From Odobenus rosmarus divergens (taxonomy: Eukaryota; Chordata; Mammalia; Carnivora; Odobenidae): a DNA stretch of 64,000 nucleotides. A program made the translations under genes and the position numbers. The stretch is taken from assembly GCF_000321225.1 (NCBI RefSeq), contig NW_004450479.1:168728-232727 (forward strand). Direction: 5' to 3'. The notes below the pieces were generated by a model, which saw only the letters and a list, made by a program, of their open reading frames with translations, did no database searches and was not told where the DNA came from. This document shows, in pieces, positions 50,501 to 54,994 of this stretch (the stretch's first letter is position 1; each line of letters opens with the position of its first letter).

Positions 50501-53500
50501 GCCCACAGCCATGCTCTCCCCGGACCATTCTCACTCAGAATTCTCACTCAGAAATAGAAACAGAGAAAAGGGAAACACTAGAGAAACTCAGAAGCTACTT
50601 AACTTGAAGCTCCAGGTTTCTTTTAACTACAAAATTCTTTGACTAGATGAGTTTTTTCCTACCCGTTATTTTTGTGGTCAGAAAGGAAACAGCATTTCAT
50701 TCCGAATTAATGTTATTTTTATAAAACATCAAAATCCTTTGCTCTAGGCTTCCCAAGATCATTGTTTCTGAACTGGGTATCACTGTGGAATTCCAGCCAG
50801 TCTGGGGATCTTGCATGCTCTCAGGCAAACAAGTATGGAGGCTTCTGAGCCCTCCCTCCAACAGGCTTCTGAGCTCCGTGGGGTCAGGACTATATATCCA
50901 GCCCTTGGGCTCCTCTCCTTTGCATTTCAAATACCAGCTGACTTTTGTTAAAACTAGCTCCTGATGTTTGGCACCAGCTGTGAGCCCTGTGGACCTGGAC
51001 CAGAGCTGCCCCCTTTCTAGCACGAGCGCTAGCATGAAAGGTGGTGCAGATCACGGCCCCCGGCAGACACACATTTGGGCTTCTTATTAAAATACCGCGT
51101 GGTTTTCATGTGTAATAAAGACCTTTTCATCTTCCCATCTTTTCGGCCAGTTTTTCTTCTCTCATGATGGTCTCGGAGAACAAGGGGCTTCTCTGTGACC
51201 CACGGGCCACTGTGCACTCAGTGTGTACCTGTCGTGCTGTTTGGGTTTTGGCTTCAGTGTTTGCTCATTGCGTTCCTCCTTGAATTTCTCAGCTACTGTC
51301 AGTGAGCATGTCAGCTGCCTCCAGGACACTCTGTGGACCCCAGGGGTTGACATTAGACGCCCGGGAGTGATTCTACTTCAGGAGGTGGTGGAAACTTGCA
51401 CTGGAATGTTCTTGAGAGCTGGGAATTTCTGGGCAGCTTTGCCGTTAGCATAGGTTGGTTTCTCAGTTAATCCCATATTCAAATTTTAACCCTGGTATGT
51501 AATTGCTGTGAGATCTTGGGGGTAAGACGTAGCCTTTTCAAGCCTTGTTTCCTTTGGCTACAAAACAGGGATAACTTTAGCTCCTCATGATAAAGATCCA
51601 AAAAAAGAGTATATGTGAGTGTTTTGTAAATGATGGAGTAATTGAAAACCCTGTTCAGTCTGAAGTGGACACTTCATTTGTCCTGCAAGTATTTCTGAGG
51701 GCCAACCAAATACAGGACTGGGCTGGCCCGCGTTCTAGAAAGGCACACAAGGTGCCCCTTCCCCGTGCTGTGGGGCCTGTGCACCGCTGGTGAGTTGTGG
51801 GGATGGGAGGTCAGAAGACTGGGGTGTAGATCTCTGGGTGCTCACCGGGGTTCACAGGTAACCGTGCTTCCCTCTGTGGTGGTGCGCTGTGCCTTGAACC
51901 CCAGGCCACATTCTGCAGCCCTGCATAGGGTCCAGGGGGGTAATGCCATGGGGCAGAGACCAGCTCTAACCCTAACCTGTGACCTTTTTGAAATACCCAT
52001 ACGGTTGTGTGCTGGCTTTTACCCGTTCCCACATGTAACCCGATACAGGCATCAAAAACTGGTTTAGGAGATGGTCAGAAATTTGTAAAATTCTGCGTGA
52101 GGCCACCAGACACGGGAGCCGTTTTTCAGGAATTTGATCAGCAGACCTTCCCTTTAAGGGAGATTGCCACTTTGTCCCCTGCCCTGCTGTCTTGCTGACC
52201 TGGGGTGTGACCTCTTGTGCCCCCTCAACTTCGCCTGCCCCTCTGTTCTGCTGCAGCTCCCCAGTTCTCCTGTGTCCCTTTCAAGGTTCCCAGCTTGGTC
52301 GACCCCGCATGCTGCCATAAGTGTGCCCCTGGCTTTAGCCAGGGAGGGATTCAGGGATTGGAAAAGCCTCGAGTTTGCTCAGGGTTTTGTTTCCGCTCCT
52401 GTTCTGACAGTCTTTCACCCCAGGTTCCTCCTACTCCATCCTCCTGCCTGCTCAGCTCGGGGCTCTGCTGCGTCTGGTGCAGGACCTGCCCTCCATCCCT
52501 GCCCTTCGGCACCTCCTGTGTCCTTCCTCCTCCTCCTGCGCCCCCACACCTTCTTCCTCCTCCCCCCTTCCTCCCCCATTTTCCTTCCCCTCATCTTCCT
52601 CCCCCTTCCTCCTCCTCCTTCCCTGCCTCAGCCACAGGCCCCCCCAACTCCATTTGTCACAGGTGATTTGATGAGCACAATGTTCATGAGGCCATTTTGC
52701 AGGAATATGAGTAGAAGTACAGGCCTTTTAGTTTATTGCTCAGTTTAAAGATAGTATCTTCCCAGTGACAGTACTTTTAGTTCTTACATTGGGTACATTT
52801 GCACCCTGAAACAAAACACTGAAATGCTTTTTTATTGTAAAATAGAATATACCTATAGAAGAATGCACAAAACATTCATGTGCTTTGAGGATTGATTAGG
52901 AAGCAAATATATACGTGAGCAGCTCCTGGTCAGGAAGTTGCCATGTGGCCAGTACCCCAGAGGGACACTGGCTCCTCCATCCCCTTGCAGAGTGACCATT
53001 ATTCCAACTTCAGAAATATAATTTTCTTGCTTTTCTCTAGAATTTGCATTATGTCTACATTTCTTAAATAATATGGTTAATTTTGAGTTTTAAATAAATG
53101 GTACAGTACTATGTATCTTCTCTTGTCTTGCATCTTTCACCCAGCACGTGTCTGTGAGTTATTTGTGTTGGTGTAGCTGTGCCTTAGTTTCACTGGTGAC
53201 TGGCACTGACTGTAGTGACTTAGACGATTTATCCATTCTGGCATCCCAGACATCGGCTGGTTCTGTTTGAATGCTGCTGCCGTGAGCATTTTTGTATGTC
53301 TTCTGATGCACACGTGCAGGAGTCTTTTCCCCAGTGGGTAAAATTGTTGCATCTTAGGGGTGTGTATCCTCAGACTGCTGGATGACGCCCAGAGTGTGTG
53401 CCCTTGTGGAGGTTGCCAGTATCTCCCCACTGACTCATGGGGTTCCTGGGCCTGTATGTAGCATCTCTGTTGCCTGTTCCCATCGCTTGCCCATTTCACT

Positions 53501-53849
53501 GTTAGGTGTTCCGTCTTTTTCTTTTCTTTTTTTAAAGATTTTATTTATTTGACAGAGAGAGACACAGTGAGAGAGGGAACACAAGCAGGGGGAGTGGGAG
53601 ACGGAGAAGCAGACTTCCCGCGGAGCAGGGAGCCCAATGTAGGGCTCGATCTCAGGACCCCGGGACCACGACCTGAGCCAAAGGCAGACGCTTAATGACT
53701 GAGCCACCCAGGTGCCCATGTCTTTTTCTTTCTTGTTTGTGGGAGTTACTTTATGTGAATTTAAACTGTGTTCTTTCCTTCAGGATGACGTGATGATGCC
53801 TCAGAGGGTGAGGCTACAACTGGAAGCTGCTGCCCAGCACCCGACAAGT
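8920..53849 (+). CDS. B3GNTL1: B3GNTL1, 5' part of spliced gene (exons 1-5 of more)
   Basis: The product is a beta-1,3-N-acetylglucosaminyltransferase-like protein of glycosyltransferase family 2 (GT-A fold). Its acceptor is not firmly known in the family. Five exons join in one frame to 133 codons. Residues 18-29 read [12 protein letters not shown], the classic GT2 N-terminal strand. NDASKDK at about 52-58 is the nucleotide-contacting loop. [11 protein letters not shown] at about 109-119 carries the DXD-type metal and sugar-nucleotide site. I see no signal peptide or membrane segment. The mammalian protein is about 361 residues, so nearly two thirds is missing, cut by the window end rather than by mutation. 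All five introns have GT and AG borders where both ends are visible (intron phases 0, 0, 1, 0, 0). No frameshift or stop was seen, so the locus looks intact. A C-terminal break outside the window cannot be excluded. Confidence 0.95.
8971..10255 (+). other. B3GNTL1 intron 1 (1,285 bp)
   Basis: The donor is gtaggt and the acceptor is 'cttgaattgcag'. After the CpG island ends the intron is AT-rich and apparently single copy, with a short alternating purine-pyrimidine stretch around 9400-9445. I recognise no SINE, LINE or conserved element in it. Confidence 0.85.
10256..10372 (+). CDS. B3GNTL1: B3GNTL1 coding exon 2 (39 codons)
   Basis: The exon begins with [12 protein letters not shown] and ends with LSVFNDASK, phase 0 on both sides. 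It encodes the first beta strand, the following helix ([12 protein letters not shown]) and the strand with the Asp that contacts the nucleotide in GT2 enzymes. The donor is AAG|gtattt, a weak site. The reading is supported because the Lys joins directly to the Asp-Lys of exon 3 as in mammalian B3GNTL1. Confidence 0.95.
10373..10471 (+). other. B3GNTL1 intron 2 (99 bp)
   Basis: This is a very short intron with donor gtattt and acceptor 'atgctttcag'. It contains an unused CAG|GTGAGT site at 10421 that matches the donor consensus better than the real donor. The intron has no repeats. Confidence 0.9.
10472..10571 (+). CDS. B3GNTL1: B3GNTL1 coding exon 3 (100 nt)
   Basis: The exon encodes [15 protein letters not shown] and then [18 protein letters not shown], ending after the first base of a Val codon (phase 1). 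It corresponds to the helix and strand between the nucleotide-binding loop and the GT2 helix that precedes the DXD motif. The donor is GGAG|gttagt. A SINE insertion begins directly after this donor hexamer. The exon is 100 nt, so skipping it would shift the frame. Confidence 0.95.
10587..10783 (-). mobile_element. Carnivore tRNA-Lys SINE at the exon 3 donor
   Basis: Read on the plus strand it runs from a T tract through 'aagattttatttatttgaca' to 'gccacccaggcgcccc', so the element points against the gene. The target-site duplication gaccctgtt is at 10578-10586 and 10784-10792. It is full length and close to the subfamily consensus (GAACACAAGCAGGGGGAG type). The donor hexamer of exon 3 occupies 10572-10577, so insertion was directly behind it. 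Confidence 0.95.
11374..11569 (-). mobile_element. Carnivore tRNA-Lys SINE
   Basis: It has the same subfamily body as the copy at 10587, from the T-rich tail to 'gagccactcaggcgcccc'. It has lost about six bases in the tRNA-like head ('gaaggctcaacgac' instead of 'gaaggcagacgcttaacgac'). No clean target-site duplication was seen. Confidence 0.9.
11580..12850 (-). mobile_element. Antisense LINE-1 fragment (old)
   Basis: Runs such as 'catgatataaattcccctct', 'gtgcacttgagaaggttgtg' and 'aactgctctggcttt' are typical of the antisense strand of the L1 ORF2 endonuclease and linker region. Frames are broken throughout. A SINE is inserted at 11769-11987. Confidence 0.8.
11769..11987 (-). mobile_element. 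Older carnivore SINE inside L1
   Basis: It is a diverged copy, with a longer G-rich body around 11830-11870, ending 'gagccacccaggtaccgc'. A perfect 19-bp target-site duplication, tgttcttttcctaattctt, flanks it at 11750-11768 and 11988-12006. The SINE is therefore younger than the L1 that holds it. Confidence 0.9.
12917..13026 (+). repeat. Duplicated poly-C tract with 83-bp offset
   Basis: Two copies of a C13-type tract followed by 'accccccacagtca' end at 12943 and 13026, separated by GC-rich DNA. The surrounding bases resemble an old L1 3' end, which has a single 'cacagtca' at this point, so the second copy looks like a local duplication. Confidence 0.65.
13366..13561 (-). mobile_element. 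Carnivore SINE
   Basis: It has a T-rich tail, 'aagattttatttatttgaga', a body with 'gagggagaagcaggcctctc' and the head 'gccacccagacggccc'. Imperfect direct repeats of 'ttggaaggttttt' type flank it. It is inserted in antisense L1. Confidence 0.85.
14306..14701 (-). mobile_element. Carnivore SINE split by a second SINE
   Basis: The minus-oriented copy has its tail at 14306-14329 and its body and head at 14520-14701. The target-site duplication aaactgtct is at 14297-14305 and 14702-14710. A plus-oriented SINE sits in its tail region. The body carries a G-rich change, 'cggggccggggggcgggcag'. Confidence 0.92.
14330..14519 (+). mobile_element. SINE nested in the SINE at 14306
   Basis: It starts ggggcgcctgggtggctcag and ends in an A-rich tail. 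The short target-site duplication ttcatc is at 14323-14328 and 14520-14525. It is opposite in orientation to its host SINE, so the two form an imperfect inverted repeat with almost no spacer. Confidence 0.92.
15780..19500 (-). mobile_element. Series of old antisense L1/HAL1-type fragments
   Basis: Recurring phrases such as 'gttaacagtttttctctttg', 'ctttagtattttttgtaagg', 'gaatgtcttaatttctcctt' and 'tgtcccctgacatat'-like DNA belong to antisense ORF1/HAL1 and ORF2 regions. The blocks at 15840-16080, 16560-17180, 17880-18340 and 19090-19400 are the clearest. 16090-16560 and 17200-17870 are GC-richer and may be unrelated. Exact subfamilies and borders need a repeat library. Confidence 0.55.
19604..19797 (+). 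mobile_element. hAT-Charlie MITE-like remnant (MER5-type)
   Basis: The order 'ctcagctttggttgcatgtt', 'gatgcctaagcctgagtccc', 'ggactttggacac', 'gaggaccactgctt' parallels the MER5 family of non-autonomous DNA transposons, whose ends resemble 'ggttctcaa' and 'ttgagaaccactg'. It is diverged, and no terminal 8-bp duplication was verified. Confidence 0.45.
21172..21374 (-). mobile_element. Carnivore tRNA-Lys SINE
   Basis: It is a full-length minus copy of the GAACACAAGCAGGGGGAG subfamily. The 15-bp target-site duplication ctaatctccatttta is at 21157-21171 and 21375-21389. It is close to consensus and so relatively young. Confidence 0.95.
23150..23540 (-). mobile_element. Antisense 3' end of an old L1
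   Basis: The stretch with 'catacagaaaagtgcactta', 'taaccagcgccccgatgaag' and 'catcaccagccctcagaggc' follows the antisense 3' region of ancient mammalian L1 (L1M class), including the typical list of Cys-Pro-like 'cccc' motifs. Confidence 0.6.
24058..24122 (+). CDS. B3GNTL1: B3GNTL1 coding exon 4 (65 nt)
   Basis: The first two bases complete the Val codon begun in exon 3. The exon then reads [21 protein letters not shown] and ends in phase 0 at TCG|gtaagt. The segment is the GT2 helix ([11 protein letters not shown]), whose Gly-rich start contacts the sugar nucleotide, followed by the strand that leads into the DXD motif. The last two residues, Asp-Ser, are the first half of DSDD. The other half lies 29.7 kb away in exon 5. 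Confidence 0.95.
24852..25048 (-). mobile_element. Carnivore SINE
   Basis: It is a minus copy with an expanded (GA)n stretch at 24884-24902 in place of the usual body segment. Its head is altered to 'aagccccccaggcgtgcc'. Possible short duplications cttgttact and cttattact flank it imperfectly, which suggests an older insertion. Confidence 0.88.
25049..27460. other. Unclassified single-copy-like DNA in intron 4
   Basis: No repeat or exon was recognised. Two minus-strand open segments (25220-25561, 113 codons, Lys/Glu-rich; 26989-27342, 117 codons) look more protein-like in composition than most chance frames here. They have no match I recognise, no splice context and no conserved motif, so they are not called as genes. 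Confidence 0.6.
27463..27627 (+). repeat. 81-bp tandem duplication at a SINE tail
   Basis: Two essentially identical 81-bp units start at 27463 and 27544 with 'ttaaggtccatcaatattg'. They run through the L1-type flank, the SINE target site atcattcag, the T-rich tail and the first SINE bases 'aaagatt'. The match continues only about three bases after the second unit. Confidence 0.95.
27595..27797 (-). mobile_element. Carnivore SINE, second subfamily
   Basis: The minus copy has the body 'gatcagagggagaagcagac' and the signature 'cgggactccaggatcatgac'. This differs from the 10587 type and is shared with copies at 37887 and 62912. The target-site duplication atcattcagttttt reappears after the head at 27799. 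The upstream copy of that site is present twice because of the 81-bp duplication. Confidence 0.93.
27799..29330 (-). mobile_element. Antisense old L1 fragment
   Basis: The 3' end features ('acacccagatacctaacacc', 'cttacaggatgccctcttgt') lead into antisense ORF2 C-terminal DNA ('gaatactttctcccatctgt', 'tttgatgaacagaagttcta'). It is highly diverged. The GC-rich part after 28870 is uncertain. Confidence 0.6.
29330..30560. other. GC-rich unclassified DNA
   Basis: I see no element or exon. A C tract occurs near 30206-30218. Overlapping frames on both strands are open because stop codons are rare in this composition. Confidence 0.5.
30560..31300 (-). mobile_element. Probable antisense L1 remnant
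   Basis: T-rich DNA with 'gttttggggtagattcctga', 'catgattttggaatttg' and 'tttcaatattagctcg' resembles antisense ORF2 linker sequence. It is weakly supported. Confidence 0.35.
31300..32303. other. Unclassified intronic DNA
   Basis: No repeat, RNA gene or exon was recognised. The end, 32250-32303, is AT-rich and served as the target of the next SINE. Confidence 0.5.
32318..32625 (-). mobile_element. Carnivore SINE interrupted by 110 bp of other DNA
   Basis: The tail and body are at 32318-32484 and the head at 32595-32625. The SINE target-site duplication ctttatcaactctt is at 32304-32317 and 32626-32639, so the SINE arrived whole. The intruding 110 bp at 32485-32594 lies in the tRNA-like head between two copies of cagacg (32479-32484 and 32589-32594). 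It has no A tail and no similarity to SINE or L1. Confidence 0.93.
32640..34080. other. GC-rich unclassified DNA
   Basis: I recognise nothing. Frames at 33267-33838 are open on both strands but rich in Pro, Ala and Gly and unlike any family I know. Confidence 0.5.
34080..37806 (-). mobile_element. Mosaic of old antisense L1 pieces
   Basis: Antisense 3' ends ('cttcatataaatggaatcat', 'agtgtacagttcacggagtt') and antisense ORF2 stretches ('gaattgcattgaatctatag', 'gacttttttactaagataca') alternate. They represent at least two ancient L1 copies. They form the host into which the later stack at 37807 was built. Confidence 0.65.
37214..37313 (-). mobile_element. Older SINE type, head missing
   Basis: The phrase 'tagtaatctctacatccaat' followed by 'gtggggctcaaactcacgac' and 'cctgagatcaagtgtcacat' defines the older carnivore SINE with a short body. 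The expected head after 'cacatg' is absent. Direct repeats of tttttattcttt at 37202 and 37318 suggest a 5'-truncated insertion. Confidence 0.8.
37825..37883 (+). mobile_element. 5' half of a SINE split by an L1 (other half 43329-43413)
   Basis: The piece runs from ggggcacctgggtggctcag to cagctcaggtctt. The matching 3' half resumes with cagctcaggtctt at 43329-43341 and continues to the SINE tail near 43413. The SINE's own target-site duplication is aaaaaatctttttgcgtt at 37807-37824 and a close copy after its tail. Confidence 0.88.
37887..38085 (-). mobile_element. SINE inserted at the L1-A tail junction
   Basis: It is a full-length minus copy of the 'gactccaggatcatgac' subfamily. The target-site duplication ctcaggtcttttt is at 37874-37886 and 38086-38098. 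This site contains both the split-SINE sequence and the start of the L1 T tract, so the SINE arrived after the L1. Confidence 0.95.
38494..38545 (+). repeat. (TG)n(TA)n microsatellite inside L1-A
   Basis: About eleven TG units are followed by TA units and a short CA run. L1 has 'ccattgtgtatatata' at this position, so the array grew from an L1-internal seed. It is likely to vary in length. Confidence 0.9.
39001..40202 (-). mobile_element. LINE-1 copy B inserted into L1-A
   Basis: A T tract and the 3' UTR typical of younger carnivore L1 ('tatgttagtcaccatacagt') precede ORF2 C-terminal sequence. Short minus-strand segments at 39380-40207 encode it, including the EYYSAI-type motif. The copy is 5'-truncated at 40202. 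L1-A sequence stops at 'tctgtccatt' (39000) and resumes at 'tccatttcttaactagat' (40203), so the target site tccattt is duplicated. Confidence 0.92.
40938..41001 (+). repeat. Paired palindromic expansion within L1-A
   Basis: A 12-bp stem with a 4-base loop lies at 40938-40965 (arms tgtggattgcat and atgcaatccaca). A perfect 26-bp palindrome lies at 40976-41001, centred between 40988 and 40989. The phrase tagtatggaca occurs on both sides of the second palindrome. Typical L1 has a single simple version of this stretch, so the block is a local foldback-type expansion. Confidence 0.92.
41092..41724 (-). pseudogene. L1-A ORF2 reverse-transcriptase fragment
   Basis: An unbroken segment of 210 codons covers the core of the LINE-1 reverse transcriptase. 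[15 protein letters not shown] holds the first catalytic Asp, [16 protein letters not shown] the primer-grip region and [11 protein letters not shown] the paired active-site aspartates. It lacks the endonuclease and the C-terminal domain in the same frame and begins within the domain, so it is a relic of retrotransposition rather than a gene of the host. Confidence 0.93.
42814..43257 (-). pseudogene. L1-A ORF2 endonuclease fragment
   Basis: A 147-codon open segment corresponds to the AP-like endonuclease of L1 ORF2, beginning near residue 60. TIVNIYAPN and [13 protein letters not shown] are recognisable. The usual GDFN motif reads GTFN, which removes a catalytic aspartate. The frame ends after the region [14 protein letters not shown]. 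Confidence 0.9.
43329..43413 (+). mobile_element. 3' half of the SINE split by L1-A
   Basis: It starts with the duplicated cagctcaggtctt and continues 'ggtctcagggtcgtgagttc' to 'catggagcctacctgtt' and an A tract. It is an older short-bodied SINE form and pairs with 37825-37883. Confidence 0.88.
43421..43596 (+). mobile_element. SINE inserted in the tail flank of the split SINE
   Basis: It is a full-length plus copy starting ggggcgcctgggtggctcag. The target-site duplication aaaaaatcttttgt is at 43407-43420 and 43597-43610. The duplicated site is itself the 3' target-site copy of the split SINE. Confidence 0.95.
43611..45727 (-). mobile_element. Old antisense L1 pieces
   Basis: These include a clear antisense 3' end ('ctttactgagatgtaattca', 'aagtgtacgattcagtggtt', 'caatcatcaccactgtctaa') at 43850-44470, then antisense ORF2 DNA. 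44730-45060 is GC-richer and may be unrelated unique DNA. Confidence 0.65.
46553..46720 (-). mobile_element. SINE inside L1-C
   Basis: It is a minus SINE with a shortened body. The target-site duplication gcccattttt is at 46543-46552 and 46721-46730. It is younger than L1-C. Confidence 0.93.
46853..47042 (-). mobile_element. Unassigned block in L1-C, possibly an L1 5' end
   Basis: It lies between the two L1-C parts and starts with a T tract. Read on the minus strand from its right end it begins 'ggagcaggaagatggtggga' and continues with 'caactatcaaatcg'. That resembles the opening of carnivore L1 5' sequences as I recall them. The assignment is tentative. Confidence 0.35.
47931..48041 (-). 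mobile_element. Older short-bodied carnivore SINE
   Basis: It runs 'aagattttatttctaaataa', 'tctctacacccaacgtgggt', 'caaccctgagatcaagagtc' and the head 'aagccagacaggcgccccc'. It is the same older type as the copy at 37214 but with the head kept. Confidence 0.88.
48132..48160 (+). repeat. (TA)n microsatellite
   Basis: An uninterrupted TA run lies in antisense L1 DNA. It is probably length-variable. Confidence 0.9.
49430..52490. other. Mostly unique DNA at the end of intron 4
   Basis: Apart from a MIR at about 51480 I see no element. Open frames here overlap on both strands and have no recognised product. Confidence 0.55.
51480..51660 (+). repeat. MIR element
   Basis: The order 'ttgctgtgagatcttggggg', 'agccttgtttcctttggcta', 'caaaacagggataac', 'gtgagtgttttgtaaatgat' follows the MIR core and 3' part ('tgtgaccttgggcaagt... 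cctcagtttcctcatctgtaaaatggg...'). Confidence 0.65.
52500..52640 (+). repeat. Polypyrimidine (TCC-rich) tract
   Basis: About 140 bases consist almost wholly of C and T in TCC and TTCC blocks with few interruptions. Such tracts can form triplex DNA and tend to vary in length. Confidence 0.85.
52820..53512 (-). mobile_element. Antisense 3' end of old L1
   Basis: The phrases 'aaaatagaatatacctatag', 'agaatgcacaaaacattcat', 'tggccagtaccccagaggga' and 'tcttttccccagtgggtaaa' are typical of antisense L1M 3' regions. The stretch reaches to the SINE beside exon 5. Confidence 0.6.
53526..53718 (-). mobile_element. Carnivore SINE upstream of exon 5
   Basis: It is a full-length minus copy of the GAACACAAGCAGGGGGAG type. 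The target-site duplication gtctttttctttt is at 53513-53525 and, with one change, just after 53719. The exon 5 acceptor is at 53783, so only 65 bp of intron lie between the element and the exon. Confidence 0.94.
53784..53849 (+). CDS. B3GNTL1: B3GNTL1 coding exon 5 (22 codons)
   Basis: The exon encodes [22 protein letters not shown], phase 0 at both ends (acceptor cttcag|GAT, donor AGT|gtgagt). It supplies the second half of the DSDD motif and the following MMPQRV(R)LQ segment, which is near-invariant in B3GNTL1. A SINE ends 65 bp upstream and a minisatellite starts at the first intron base downstream. The exon is 66 nt, so skipping it would keep the frame but remove the metal-binding aspartates. 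Confidence 0.95.
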
Positions 53850-54240
53850 GTGAGTCCTACGTCTGTCCCCGGCATGTGTGTGTCCTGCATCTGTCCCCAG
53901 CTCATGAGTCCTGTGTCTGTCCCTGGCACACACGAGTCCTGCATCTGTCCCCAGCATGTGTGTGTCCTGCGTCTGTCCTGGCACACGTGAGTCCTGCGTC
54001 TGTCCTGACATGCGTGAGTCCTGCGTCTGTCCCTGGTGTATCCTGCATCTGTTCCTGGCACGCGTGAGTCCTGCATCTGTCCCCAGTGTATCCTGCATCT
54101 GTCCTGACATGCGTGAGTCCTGCGTCTGTCCCCGGTGTATCCTGCGTCTGTTCCCAGTGCACATGAGTCCTGCGTCTGTCCCCGGGGTATCCTGCATCTG
54201 CCCCTGGTGTGTGCGAGTCCTGCATCTGTCTCTGAGTTGT
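53850..54240 (+). repeat. Minisatellite beginning at the exon 5 donor
   Basis: There are about fifteen imperfect units of 22-29 bp, each built on 'cctgcgtctgtcc' or 'cctgcatctgtcc' plus a variable joint such as 'ccggcatgtgtgtg', 'tggcacacgtgag' or 'ctggtgta'. The first unit is the start of intron 5. GTGAGT occurs at 53850, 53987, 54014, 54064 and 54113. Open frames on both strands are a by-product of the repeat. Confidence 0.93.
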
Positions 54241-54783
54241 CGTCCCCTTCGAGGAAGCACCATTGCTGCTGTTTGTGTTAAGGCTCTTCCGTAGGGTAAG
54301 ACTGCCCCATCAGAGCGTGATCAGTGACTGCTGTGTCTCTGGACACTCCCACTGCTCCTGAGAAGGAGAACGTGCCTCTTATTTGGGGCAGCATGCTTTG
54401 CTTCCAATGGGCACAGAGGTCTTCTTGGTTTCATTTTATTTTCATCAGCATTTCAGAGGCTATGTGCCCGGGACATGGAAACCAGGCTGAGTACTCTCAT
54501 GTGTCAGCAGATTAAAGGGTTATCTTATTACCTGGAAAACCTCAGACTGCAGCTCTCAACTTTGGAAGGGCTCCCCAGTTGGTCCATCTCCCTGGGCACT
54601 CGTCTCCCAACAAGGAGGCCCACGTGGACCCGGAGGGCGTTGTGGGCCCAGGGTCACTCACCCCTGGTGGCTGACCCCCAGAGCCCGGGTCTGACCCCAG
54701 CTCCCACTGCTCAGACGTCTGCCTGATGTTTTAGTGAAAATGTCTGAATTACTGTGATGATCACTGATTTTAGAAAGTGTGAA

Positions 54784-54982
54784 GGGGCGCCTGGGTGGCT
54801 CAGACGGTTAAGCGTCTGCCTTTGGCTCAGGTCATGATCTCAGGGTCCTGGGATCAAGCCCCACATCGGGCTCCCTGCTCAGCGGGGAGCCTGCTTCTCC
54901 CTTTGCCTCTGCCTGCTGCTTCCTCTGCTTGTGCTCTCTCTCTGTCCAATAATTAAAAAAAATTAAAAAAAAAAAAAAAAAA
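54784..54982 (+). mobile_element. Carnivore SINE, sense orientation
   Basis: It is a plus copy with a long A tail. The target-site duplication agaaagtgtgaa is at 54772-54783 and 54983-54994. It is one of the few SINEs here in the same orientation as the gene. Confidence 0.95.
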
Positions 54983-54994
54983 AGAAAGTGTGAA

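Larger units (their letters stand above)
24123..53783 (+). other. B3GNTL1 intron 4 (29,661 bp)
   Basis: The donor is gtaagt and the acceptor is 'gttctttccttcag'. It has four zones. 24123-27460 is mainly unique with one SINE. 27800-37800 is antisense L1 pieces with unclassified GC-rich blocks at 29330-30550, 31300-32300 and 32640-34080. 37807-49420 is stacked and nested L1 and SINE insertions. 49420-52800 is mainly unique, with one MIR and a polypyrimidine tract. I recognise no other exon in it. Confidence 0.85.

Noticed and set aside
53850..54240. CRISPR-like regularly spaced repeats
   Set aside because: The genome is mammalian, and units and joints are both repetitive and imperfect, as in a minisatellite.
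53814..54263. Repetitive frames over the minisatellite as a coding repeat protein
   Set aside because: Frames on both strands are open because the repeat unit lacks stops; the array begins at a genuine splice donor and is intronic.
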